A stretch of DNA of 64,000 nt from Bordetella parapertussis (GTDB lineage Bacteria; Pseudomonadota; Gammaproteobacteria; Burkholderiales; Burkholderiaceae_B). This document shows, piece after piece, positions 25,892 through 33,060 of the stretch. The translations under genes were made by a program, and so were the position numbers. Below the pieces are notes generated by a model. The model saw nothing but the letters and a program-made list of their open reading frames with translations, was not told the DNA's origin and did not search any database. Numbering within the stretch: position 1 is the first letter of the stretch; every line of letters starts with the position of its first letter. The DNA lies in NCBI GenBank assembly GCA_945897365.1, contig CAMDFD010000015.1, positions 1 to 64,000 on the forward strand. Reading direction: 5' to 3'.

Positions 25892-25918
25892 GGTGAACCA
25901 TCTCGGGTCGGTACTACA

Positions 25919-26941
25919 TTAATTGTTGAACTGGCGAAGAAAGCGCAGATCGCCTTCAAAAAACTGTCTGAGATCATTGACCCCGTAGCGCAGCATGGTC
26001 AATCGCTCAAGCCCTGAGCCAAAAGCAAAACCAATATAACGCTCAGGATCCAAACCGAAATTGCGAATGACATCTGGGTGGACTTGACCAGAACCAGAGA
26101 TCTCTAACCATCGCCCCTTGTTGGGACCAGACGTAAACATCATGTCGATTTCGGCAGAAGGTTCAGTAAAAGGAAAAAACGAAGGGCGGAAACGCAACTC
26201 AAGGTCTTCGGTTTCAAAGAAACAACGCAAAAAATTGGTGTACACACCTTTTAAATCGGCAAAGGAAATATTTTCGTCAATCCAAAGCCCTTCGACCTGA
26301 TGAAACATCGGTGAGTGTGTCGCATCGCTATCAACACGATATGTCCGACCTGGCGCAATGACCTTGATCGGTGGTTTGTTCATCCGCGCATAGCGAACTT
26401 GCATCGGGCTCGTATGCGTGCGCAACAACAAAGGCAAGCCTTTGTCATCTTTCATATCAACATAAAACGTATCCTGCATCGAGCGTGCTGGATGATTTTC
26501 TGGATTGTTGAGCGCGGTGAAGTTGGTCCAATCATTTTCGATTTCGGGGCCGTCAGCCACCTCGAAACCAATAGAATTAAAAATCTCCTCGACACGCTGC
26601 CACGTGCGAATAACCGGGTGGATGCCGCCAGCACGGATCCCACGCCCAGGCAGGCTCACATCGATCGTCTCCGCCGCAAGGCGCGCATCCAACTGCGCCT
26701 GAGCTAAAGCCGCTCTGCGTGCATTGAGCAAGGCTTCAATTTGCTGCTTAATCTGATTGATGCGCGCACCCTCTTCGCGCTTGGCCTCGGGATCGAGCTT
26801 TGCCAAGCCTTTCATCAGCTCAGTCAAGCTGCCCTGCTTGCCTAAAAACCGCGCTTTGGCGTTTTCCAGCGCGGCAGCATCTGTGGCTTGAGCAAATTGC
26901 TGTTGGGCCTGCTCAATCAGGTCATTGACTATCTGAGTCAT
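25919..26941 (-). CDS. pheS: Phenylalanyl-tRNA synthetase alpha chain
   Basis: Catalytic subunit, class II synthetase. The 340-residue protein has an N-terminal coiled coil, then HPVIRTWQRVEEIFNSIGFE (motif 1 region), RTHTSPMQVRYARM and YRVDSDATHSPMFHQVEG (motif 2), and the C-terminal GFAFGSGLERLTMLRYG (motif 3). It is 82 bp downstream of rplT. Confidence 0.97.
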   Translation of the reverse strand: MTQIVNDLIEQAQQQFAQATDAAALENAKARFLGKQGSLTELMKGLAKLDPEAKREEGARINQIKQQIEALLNARRAALAQAQLDARLAAETIDVSLPGRGIRAGGIHPVIRTWQRVEEIFNSIGFEVADGPEIENDWTNFTALNNPENHPARSMQDTFYVDMKDDKGLPLLLRTHTSPMQVRYARMNKPPIKVIAPGRTYRVDSDATHSPMFHQVEGLWIDENISFADLKGVYTNFLRCFFETEDLELRFRPSFFPFTEPSAEIDMMFTSGPNKGRWLEISGSGQVHPDVIRNFGLDPERYIGFAFGSGLERLTMLRYGVNDLRQFFEGDLRFLRQFNN

Positions 26942-27023
26942 CGCTTAAAACCTTAGAGAAACGAAGCTTAAAAATGCAAACGGAGCCCAAGAGGCCCCGT
27001 TTACAGATACATCTAGTCAGAGC

Positions 27024-27383
27024 TTAGGCAGCCAACGCAGATTTGACCTGATTGACGACGGCAGCAAAACCAGCCTTGTCACGAACGGCCATATCTGCCA
27101 AGACCTTGCGATCGAGCTCAATAGCCGCCATTTTCAGACCAGCAATAAAGACGCTGTATGTTACGCCATGCTCACGGACTGCTGCGTTGATACGCGTGAT
27201 CCAGAGAGCGCGGAATGTACGCTTTTTATTACGACGGTCGCGGTATGCATACTGACCAGCTCGCATGACCGCTTGTTTGGCGATGCGAAATACATTACCA
27301 CGACGACCGCGATAACCTTTGGCTGCTGAAATAACTTTTTTGTGACGGGCACGGGCCGTTACACCACGTTTTACGCGAGGCAT
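27024..27383 (-). CDS. rplT: 50S ribosomal protein L20
   Basis: Assembly-initiating 23S rRNA-binding protein. The 119-residue protein starts MPRVKRGVTARARHKKVI and contains GYRGRRGNVFRIAKQAVM and YRDRRNKKRTFRALWITRIN, as in all L20 proteins. It lies 13 bp after rpmI. L20 represses rpmI-rplT translation in E. coli and B. subtilis by binding the leader. The leader here is discussed separately because infC is not upstream. Confidence 0.97.
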   Translation of the reverse strand: MPRVKRGVTARARHKKVISAAKGYRGRRGNVFRIAKQAVMRAGQYAYRDRRNKKRTFRALWITRINAAVREHGVTYSVFIAGLKMAAIELDRKVLADMAVRDKAGFAAVVNQVKSALAA

Positions 27384-27396
27384 GTTTAATCTCCTA

Positions 27397-27594
27397 TCAA
27401 GCGAAAGGCATCATGGCTTTGACTGAAGCCACGTTTGTTTTATCGACCGCTGCTGAACCGCGCAACTGGCGCTTGTTCTTGGTGGTTTTTTTGGTGAGGA
27501 TGTGGCGTTTGAAAGCCTGGCCTCGCTTGATCGATCCGCTACCGCGAACCTGAAAGCGCTTTGCAGCACTTTTCTTGGTCTTCATCTTGGGCAT
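27397..27594 (-). CDS. rpmI: 50S ribosomal protein L35
   Basis: A 65-residue protein beginning MPKMKTKKSAAKRFQVRGSG and containing KRGQAFKRHILTKKTTKNKRQLR, the L35 pattern. Normally infC is directly upstream. Here the neighbour is comM, with about 250 bp between, so the unit must have its own promoter (candidate -10 at 27788-27793). Confidence 0.97.
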   Translation of the reverse strand: MPKMKTKKSAAKRFQVRGSGSIKRGQAFKRHILTKKTTKNKRQLRGSAAVDKTNVASVKAMMPFA

Positions 27595-27781
27595 ATCAAT
27601 TCCTGTTACTTGAACTTGTACCCTGCAGGTGCCCTGAAAAGGGTGCTCGATCGCACGATCCAGCCTGACTTTCAGTTCTTGTTAACCCCAGCATACTTTT
27701 TTGCACTGCTCTGCACTTACGATGCACCTACGGCACTTTCTGCACTTTCTATATTTCCCCCGCGTAAGTATTACGGGAAAG
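27595..27781 (-). promoter_or_regulatory. Long rpmI leader with GTGC repeats, possible L20 control region
   Basis: If transcription starts at the TATAAT near 27790, rpmI has an untranslated leader of nearly 190 bases. On the minus strand it contains five close GTGC words in 47 bases (27703-27749: AAGTGC, AAGTGC, AGGTGC, AAGTGC, CAGTGC) and inverted segments such as GGATCGTGCGATC and CCCTTTTCAGGG. Autoregulation by L20 is known for this operon elsewhere; that these structures serve it here is inference. Confidence 0.5.
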
Positions 27782-27787
27782 CCTTTG

Positions 27788-27793
27788 ATTATA
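27788..27793 (-). promoter_or_regulatory. Candidate -10 box for rpmI-rplT-pheST-ihfA
   Basis: The minus strand reads ATGTCATATAATCAAAGG, containing a perfect TATAAT. No good -35 is seen at 17 bp (AGCAAA-like), so this is a moderate call, supported by the absence of any other same-strand transcript feeding rpmI except comM. Confidence 0.5.
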
Positions 27794-27845
27794 TGACATA
27801 TTTTTAGTTTTTGCTGAGATTTGAGGATCCAGCCTTGAATGCGTC

Positions 27846-29375
27846 TTAAAGTGACTTGAATCGATATTGAAAAGCCTCGGCAAAATGCTCTGCTGCGATC
27901 ACCTCTCGAGCATCAAGATCCGCGATCGTACGAGCTACGCGACGAACGCGCTGAATCGCGCGTGCAGAGAGATAATACTTATCAATCAGGCAATCCAAGA
28001 GATTTTTAGCCTTTGTGTCCATCGGGCAAAAACGGTCGAGTTGGCCGTCACTCACTCTGGCATTGAGCCCCCCTTGCCTCGCCTGTTGAAGCGCCCAAGC
28101 CCGATCGACGCGCGCACGCACTTGGAGGGAGGCTTCACCGAGAGGCAGATCCATCCATTTTTCTTTTTCCTGTGTCACGTGGATATGCAAATCAATTCGG
28201 TCAAGCAAGGGGCCAGACACACGTGACTGATAGGTCAATACTTGTTCAGGTCGACACCGACAAGCACGTTTAGGGTGTCCACTCCAACCACAAGGGCATG
28301 GATTCATGGTCGCCAACAACTGAAAGTCCGCCGGGTAGATGACTTTCAAATTGGCGCGGGCCAACGCGATTTCATAGTTTTCAAGGGGTTCACGCAGCGC
28401 TTCGCGTACTTTACGATCAAACTCGGGAAGTTCGTCCAAAAACAATACACCGCGATGCGCCAAGGATACTTCGCCAGGCTTGGGTTTGATGCCGCCTCCA
28501 ATCATGGCTGCGACTGACGCAGAGTGATGCGGCGCTCTAAAGGGACGAATCATGCTCAGTGGACGCGTCACACCCGCAAACGTCGCAATGGATGCAACCT
28601 CTAAAGATTGTGCCTGATTAAGAAAAGGCAAAATACCAGGCAGTCGCTTGGCCAACATGCTTTTTCCAACACCAGGCGTACCTGATAACAACAGGCTGTG
28701 TCCCCCTGCGGCAGCGAGCTCGAGGGCACGGCGCGCCATGAGCTGACCGCGCAACTCAGACAAGCAAAGCTGGCGAGGTGCAAGCTCAACAGTCTCTGAA
28801 GCGCCTGTCGCCACCAAAGGACACGTACCCTCAAGATGACCGACCACCTCGGATAACGTCCTTGCACCTAAAACCATGACACCCGGGACGCGAGCCGCAT
28901 CCTCAGCATCCTCTAGGGGCAATAAAAGCGTCGCCTCGGGCTGAGAACGGGCGATAGACAAGGCAATGGCTAGCGCACCCTTTGTCGAGACAAGAGCGCC
29001 TGTCAAGGATAATTCGCCTGCTAACACCAGCTGCGCCAACATCACTGAGCGATCCTGCGCAAAGCCTTCTTTGCGCTCCGGAATCGCGACCTGGCCCGAC
29101 ACTAATAAAACGCCCAGTGCAATAGGCAAATCGAAACGACCCGACTCCTTGGGAATATCTGCAGGAGATAGATTGACGGTGAGGCGTCCTAAAGGGAACT
29201 CAAAACCACTACTTTGAATGGCTGCACGTACGCGTTCACGACTTTCACGCACCTCCGCATCGGCAAGACCCACAATGCAAAAGCTCGGAAGTCCCCGCGC
29301 CAAGTGGACCTCAACACGAACGGTTGGAGCATCTAAACCGAGCAAAGATCGGCTCAACAAGACTGCCAGAGACAT
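27846..29375 (-). CDS. comM: Mg-chelatase-like AAA+ helicase ComM
   Basis: Hexameric DNA helicase promoting branch migration during natural transformation. The protein starts MSLAVLLSRSLLGLDAPTV (ATG at 29373-29375, with GGGTGAAAC upstream; a start at 29393 only adds six residues). It has the N-terminal Lon-like domain (ARGLPSFCIVGLADAEVRES) and Walker A SGTPGVGKSMLAKRLPGI. RPFRAPHHSASVAAMIGGG, LAHRGVLFLDELPEF and the zinc-finger-like MNPCPCGWSGHPKRACRC follow. Length (about 509) is typical. It lies between rpmI and the lipoprotein gene. Confidence 0.95.
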   Translation of the reverse strand: MSLAVLLSRSLLGLDAPTVRVEVHLARGLPSFCIVGLADAEVRESRERVRAAIQSSGFEFPLGRLTVNLSPADIPKESGRFDLPIALGVLLVSGQVAIPERKEGFAQDRSVMLAQLVLAGELSLTGALVSTKGALAIALSIARSQPEATLLLPLEDAEDAARVPGVMVLGARTLSEVVGHLEGTCPLVATGASETVELAPRQLCLSELRGQLMARRALELAAAGGHSLLLSGTPGVGKSMLAKRLPGILPFLNQAQSLEVASIATFAGVTRPLSMIRPFRAPHHSASVAAMIGGGIKPKPGEVSLAHRGVLFLDELPEFDRKVREALREPLENYEIALARANLKVIYPADFQLLATMNPCPCGWSGHPKRACRCRPEQVLTYQSRVSGPLLDRIDLHIHVTQEKEKWMDLPLGEASLQVRARVDRAWALQQARQGGLNARVSDGQLDRFCPMDTKAKNLLDCLIDKYYLSARAIQRVRRVARTIADLDAREVIAAEHFAEAFQYRFKSL

Positions 29376-29521
29376 AGTTTCACCCAAAGCCACTCAGTAT
29401 GCGTTGGGGAAGCTTTCAGCGTCAGGGCTTAGGATAAATCACTCCACCCCGTAAAACCCTTGACAGCATTTTAAAAAATTGCTACACGTGGTATCTAAAT
29501 AATAATATTTTGCGAGTTCTT

Positions 29522-29716
29522 ATGAAAAAGATAAAAAAATCAAAGAGTTTGCTTCTAAATTCTCTACTGATCATTTGCGTCAGCAGCATGCTTTTGGCAT
29601 GTGGTGGCTCATCTGACACACCCCCAAGTGGTGGCACATCCGGCACACCATCAGATGGTGGCTCACCCGGTACACCATCAGCTGTAAATTTCACTGTTGG
29701 TGTTAAGGGTTTTTAA
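29522..29716 (+). CDS. Small lipoprotein with Gly/Ser/Pro-rich body
   Basis: About 64 residues. The ATG at 29522 gives a basic start (MKKIKKSKS), hydrophobic core LLIICVSSMLLAC with lipobox LLAC, then a low-complexity body (GGSSDTPPSGGTSGTPSDGG) ending GVKGF. The TAA stop is immediately followed by the ATG of the next gene, so the two are translationally linked. The body looks like a flexible tether. No family recognised. Confidence 0.7.
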   Translation: MKKIKKSKSLLLNSLLIICVSSMLLACGGSSDTPPSGGTSGTPSDGGSPGTPSAVNFTVGVKGF

Positions 29717-30754
29717 ATGAAAACAAAATCAATTTTCTTTTCAGCCGCCGCTATTTCAGCCGCCGCTTTTTCAGCCTCGTTTGCTTTTGCAGCTGTTCCA
29801 GGTCCCGTCTCAGGCGGTAGTATCGATTTCGCAAGCGCTTTTCCTAACGCCACCTTCGAACAAGCTTATCCACAGTGCTCTGCAAATCCGGTTAACGGGG
29901 AGCTTGAGGTAATGCCACCAACAGCAGGAGCGAACTGTAACATTCGGCCAGATGAGCAGATTATCGCTATCTACTCTATCAAACTGTGCAGAAACAAACC
30001 CAGTGCCCCAAGCCTTGCCGCTATGAGCGATTTATCTTCTTGTCAGGCTATTTTTGACAGTACCAACAACGCTGGCTCAGAAGTCTCCATCAAACTTGGT
30101 GAAACAACAGCTTTAACGAACGGAACAGTCCGTGTGCCTGATGCTGGCACTTACACACATTTGTACGTTGAGTTAAACCCTGAGGTTAAGATAAAAACTT
30201 CAGCTAAGTTCGACAAAATAATGGCAAGTACGAATGGGACTTCTTCAGGTCTTTATTGCTGGTCAAAGCAGGCAAACACTTATAACTTCGCGAATAATTA
30301 TCAGGGCAGTTTGCCTGATGCAACGGTATGTGGCAACGAAGCAGCAACCTCGGTTGACCCTACCAGCGTGTTCTTTAATTCCCTGAGCGATGACTCTAGA
30401 TCTCCAGGTGGCACAGGTTTCGTAACCACGATGACCAATATACCCACGTCTGAGGGTGGCCGATCCACGTTAGACGCATTTCTAATCGGCACTGATAGCA
30501 AGCTTGTTGCGCTGCAAACAATCAACACCATGGGTGATGTCAAGCGGCTTGTTGGAATTATTACGCTTCCTAATGGTGGCGTGACAGTGAATGCTGCTAC
30601 AACTGGCCTTGTGATTGGCTACAACAATACCCTAGGTTCACAATTATCAACGCAAACTTTAGAGGTTGGTGAGAGTGCCTCGCGCATATCAAAATTCGGT
30701 AACGGACCATTTGACGCAACCGTTACAACTGTTCCGCCGCAAGAACAACGCTAG
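29717..30754 (+). CDS. Exported protein of unknown family
   Basis: A 345-residue protein with an Ala-rich signal peptide (ISAAAFSASFAFAAVPGP). The mature part has six or so cysteines, several beta-like segments (YTHLYVELNPEVKIKTSA, LVGIITLPNGGVTVNAATTG) and no motif I recognise. It looks like an extracellular or periplasmic beta-rich protein. It starts on the base after the stop of the small lipoprotein gene, which suggests that the two products work together. The stop codon is the TAG inside the second copy of the dispersed repeat, and a terminator-like hairpin follows. Confidence 0.75.
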   Translation: MKTKSIFFSAAAISAAAFSASFAFAAVPGPVSGGSIDFASAFPNATFEQAYPQCSANPVNGELEVMPPTAGANCNIRPDEQIIAIYSIKLCRNKPSAPSLAAMSDLSSCQAIFDSTNNAGSEVSIKLGETTALTNGTVRVPDAGTYTHLYVELNPEVKIKTSAKFDKIMASTNGTSSGLYCWSKQANTYNFANNYQGSLPDATVCGNEAATSVDPTSVFFNSLSDDSRSPGGTGFVTTMTNIPTSEGGRSTLDAFLIGTDSKLVALQTINTMGDVKRLVGIITLPNGGVTVNAATTGLVIGYNNTLGSQLSTQTLEVGESASRISKFGNGPFDATVTTVPPQEQR

Positions 30755-30795
30755 AAGACCCGATAAGTTATAAAAAATCATTGGTCTTTTTGGTG
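30751..30795 (+). repeat. Dispersed repeat, copy 2
   Basis: CTAGAAGACC directly followed by CGATAAG and then TCATTGGTCTTTTTGGTG. It matches the copy at 16797-16850, without the nine-base insertion. It begins with the stop codon of the exported protein gene. AAGACC and GGTCTT can pair, followed by Ts, so here it could serve as the gene terminator. Confidence 0.6.
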
Positions 30796-30816
30796 CAGAG
30801 CGCCCAAAAAAGGTCC
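30783..30816. terminator. Hairpin between convergent genes
   Basis: GGTCTTTTTGG can pair with CCAAAAAAGGTCC around a short GC-rich loop, giving T-runs on both strands. Position between the convergent exported-protein and ubiK genes fits a bidirectional terminator. It overlaps the dispersed repeat, so the two structures would be mutually exclusive. Confidence 0.5.
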
Positions 30817-30846
30817 TTGGGTAGATAGTGTTTAAAACTGGAGCAG

Positions 30847-31101
30847 CTATTTGACTGCTTCGAGTGCTGCCACGCGACCTTCTAGAGCGTGGAGTTGGTG
30901 CTCAAGTGCCTCGATACGCACCTGTGCTCGACTCAGCAAGTCGGTCTGCACATCAAACTCCTCTCGCGTCACGAGATCCATTCGATTAAAGGCCTGACCC
31001 ATAGACGCTTTGATATTGCGTTCGATATCGGCCGCTGGACTTTTTGCGATGATTTCAGAAACTTTTTTTTGAAACTCTTCCAACCAAGCTGTGGATTTCA
31101 T
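30847..31101 (-). CDS. ubiK: UbiK/YqiC-type accessory factor (BMFP domain)
   Basis: An 84-residue coiled-coil protein that in E. coli assists aerobic ubiquinone synthesis. MKSTAWLEEFQKKVSEIIAK, IERNIKASMGQAFNRMDLVTREEFDVQ and heptad repeats (RIEALEHQLHALEGRVAALE) match the BMFP family. It is transcribed away from glnK, about 250 bp apart, an arrangement I recall from other betaproteobacteria. Confidence 0.9.
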   Translation of the reverse strand: MKSTAWLEEFQKKVSEIIAKSPAADIERNIKASMGQAFNRMDLVTREEFDVQTDLLSRAQVRIEALEHQLHALEGRVAALEAVK

Positions 31102-31188
31102 CTTGAATCACTCCTGTTACGAATATCACTATTTTAAGACTAGCTGACGAAGTCTAGCTAAAGGCGTCTAGAAAAAATAATCAACTCC

Positions 31189-31203
31189 GCACCAGTCTGG
31201 TGC
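31189..31203. promoter_or_regulatory. NtrC-type operator, site 1
   Basis: GCACCAGTCTGGTGC is a perfect inverted repeat of the NtrC consensus (GCACC-N5-GGTGC). It lies about 95 bp upstream of the sigma-54 promoter of glnK, a classic enhancer distance. Confidence 0.85.
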
Positions 31204-31217
31204 ATCCCAATTCATAT

Positions 31218-31235
31218 TGCACCAGTTTCGCGCCT
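31218..31235. promoter_or_regulatory. NtrC-type operator, weaker site 2
   Basis: TTGCACCAGTTTCGCGCC keeps one half-site (TGCACC) fully and degenerates in the other. It is spaced 29 bp from site 1, near three helical turns, which would support cooperative NtrC binding (inference). Confidence 0.6.
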
Positions 31236-31298
31236 AGCGCACATTAAAAGGTGCTGCGTATCTGTAGATACGATGATGAATCACTGCAAACGTGAAGC

Positions 31299-31313
31299 TG
31301 GCACGCCTTTTGC
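31299..31313 (+). promoter_or_regulatory. Sigma-54 promoter of glnK-amtB
   Basis: TGGCACGCCTTTTGC fits the -24/-12 consensus TGGCAC-N5-TTGC exactly. Transcription would start about a dozen bases downstream, giving a short leader to the glnK ATG at 31349. Confidence 0.92.
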
Positions 31314-31348
31314 TTTACCTCGATACACCCTTACTCGAGGAAACATAC

Positions 31349-31687
31349 ATGAAGCTCATTATTGCCATTATCAAGCCGTTCAAACTAGACGAGGTCAGAG
31401 TCGCACTCTCGACATTGGGCGTTCAGGGGCTCACCGTCACCGAGGTTAAAGGTTTTGGACGACAAAAGGGCCATACGGAATTGTATCGGGGAGCGGAATA
31501 TGCCGTCGACTTTTTACCTAAGTTGCGGGTCGAAGCCGCCGTTGCGGATCAACTTGTTGATCAAGCGATCGATGCGATTGAGCAAGCCGCACGCACAGGA
31601 AAAATCGGCGACGGAAAAATATTTATCGCCCCTCTTGAGCAAGTGATCAGAATACGTACCGGCGAAACCGGCGAAGCCGCACTCTAA
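31349..31687 (+). CDS. glnK: Nitrogen regulatory PII protein GlnK
   Basis: Trimeric signal protein that senses ATP/ADP and 2-oxoglutarate and plugs AmtB. The 112-residue protein starts MKLIIAIIKPFKLDEV (ATG at 31349 with AGGA upstream; the frame to 31292 runs through the promoter and is not used). It has the T-loop with Tyr51, the uridylylation site, in ELYRGAEY, and the C-terminal signature (TGKIGDGKIFIAPLEQVIRI). It is cotranscribed with amtB and controlled by NtrC/sigma-54, as the upstream sites show. Confidence 0.96.
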   Translation: MKLIIAIIKPFKLDEVRVALSTLGVQGLTVTEVKGFGRQKGHTELYRGAEYAVDFLPKLRVEAAVADQLVDQAIDAIEQAARTGKIGDGKIFIAPLEQVIRIRTGETGEAAL

Positions 31688-31713
31688 TTTATTGAATCAA
31701 TGGAGCATTAAAA

Positions 31714-32952
31714 ATGGATAAAGCCGATGTCGCATGGGTAGGCGTCTCAACCCTCTTGGTTCTACTCATGGTGGTGCCTGGTCTCGCCTTGTTTTATGGC
31801 GGTTTAGTGCGCTCTAAGAACGTTCTCTCAGTATTGATGCAGGTCATCTGCACATTCGCAGTTGCGGTGTTGCTTTGGTTCGCTTATGGCTACTCACTCA
31901 CCTTCACTGAAGGCAATGCCTTTGTGGGTGGTTTTTCACGTTCATTCTTTGGTGGCATGTTTAATCCCGCAGATGGGAAGTATTCAATGACCGGCTCCAT
32001 CCCAGAGTTTTTATATGCGGCTTTCCAAGCCACCTTCGCGGGCATCACTTGCGCACTCATTGTTGGTGCCTTTGCAGAACGTGCACGTTTTTCAGCAGTC
32101 TTGGTCTTTACAGTCCTGTGGTTCACTTTTGCGTACATCCCCATCGCACACATGATCTGGTTTGCCGGAGATGGCACCAAAGGCTTGTTAGCGGCCAAAG
32201 GCGCCCTAGACTTTGCGGGTGGCACGGTTGTCCATATCAACGCAGGCATTGCAGCGTTAGTGGGTGCCTTTGTCGTCGGCAAACGTCTTGGTTATGGCAA
32301 AGAAGCCATGCAGCCACACAATCTTCCGATGACAATGATTGGTGCATCTTTGTTGTGGGTCGGATGGTTTGGCTTTAACGCAGGTTCTTCCCTTGCCGCC
32401 AACGAGATTGCCGCGCTAGCCTTGTTCAACACACTGATTGCCACGGTTGGCGCAATCATGGCTTGGGTCTTTACTGAATGGGCCCTCAAAGGACGACCTT
32501 CGATGTTGGGTGCTGCCTCAGGAGCGATTGCAGGTCTTGTCGGTGTCACACCCGCTGCTGGTATGGTGGGTCCCGTCGGTGCACTCGTCATTGGTGTTGC
32601 CGCTGGTGTGATCTGTGTTTGGGGCGTCAACGGTCTCAAGCGCATGTTGGGTGCGGATGATACGCTCGACGTGTTTGGCATTCATGGTGTCGGCGGTATC
32701 GTCGGGGGCATTCTCGTCGGGGTCTTTAATGCCAAGGCCTTCGGTGGACCAGGCCTTGACTCAACCAACCTGATCGGCCCACAGTTGCTCGTTCAACTTG
32801 AAGGCATTGTGATTACGATTATCTGGTCAGGTGTTGTGGCATTCCTTGCCTTTAAGATTGCAGATATGATGTGTGGTCTACGTGTCAGCGAAGACATGGA
32901 GCGCGAAGGCCTCGACATCACAACCCACGGTGAGTCTGCATACCATCGCTAA
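31714..32952 (+). CDS. amtB: Ammonium transporter AmtB
   Basis: Inner-membrane ammonium channel, trimeric. The 412-residue protein has 11 membrane segments, starting with VSTLLVLLMVVPGLALFYGGLVR. It has the pore histidines in FAYIPIAHMIWFAGDG and DVFGIHGVGGIVGGILVG and the conserved FAGGTVVHINAGIAALVGA. The usual long signal peptide of E. coli AmtB is absent, as in several betaproteobacteria. It is 26 bp after glnK. Confidence 0.96.
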   Translation: MDKADVAWVGVSTLLVLLMVVPGLALFYGGLVRSKNVLSVLMQVICTFAVAVLLWFAYGYSLTFTEGNAFVGGFSRSFFGGMFNPADGKYSMTGSIPEFLYAAFQATFAGITCALIVGAFAERARFSAVLVFTVLWFTFAYIPIAHMIWFAGDGTKGLLAAKGALDFAGGTVVHINAGIAALVGAFVVGKRLGYGKEAMQPHNLPMTMIGASLLWVGWFGFNAGSSLAANEIAALALFNTLIATVGAIMAWVFTEWALKGRPSMLGAASGAIAGLVGVTPAAGMVGPVGALVIGVAAGVICVWGVNGLKRMLGADDTLDVFGIHGVGGIVGGILVGVFNAKAFGGPGLDSTNLIGPQLLVQLEGIVITIIWSGVVAFLAFKIADMMCGLRVSEDMEREGLDITTHGESAYHR

Positions 32953-32978
32953 TAAAATGTAGGATCATTGTTTCAAGA

Positions 32979-33013
32979 AAATCGCCGACTGAGCTCGTAA
33001 CAGTCGGCGATTT
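32979..33013. terminator. Bidirectional terminator between amtB and ptsI
   Basis: AAATCGCCGACT and AGTCGGCGATTT form a perfect 12-bp stem between the convergent amtB and ptsI genes, followed by T-rich DNA on the plus strand and preceded by A/T on the other. Confidence 0.85.
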
Positions 33014-33043
33014 ACTTATTTACTTATTTACTTATTTACTTAT
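33012..33043. repeat. Four tandem copies of TTACTTAT
   Basis: An exact octamer repeated four times immediately after the terminator stem. Such short tandem repeats vary by slippage; here they lie outside coding DNA. Confidence 0.9.
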
Positions 33044-33060
33044 TAGCTTAGAAAGAGACA

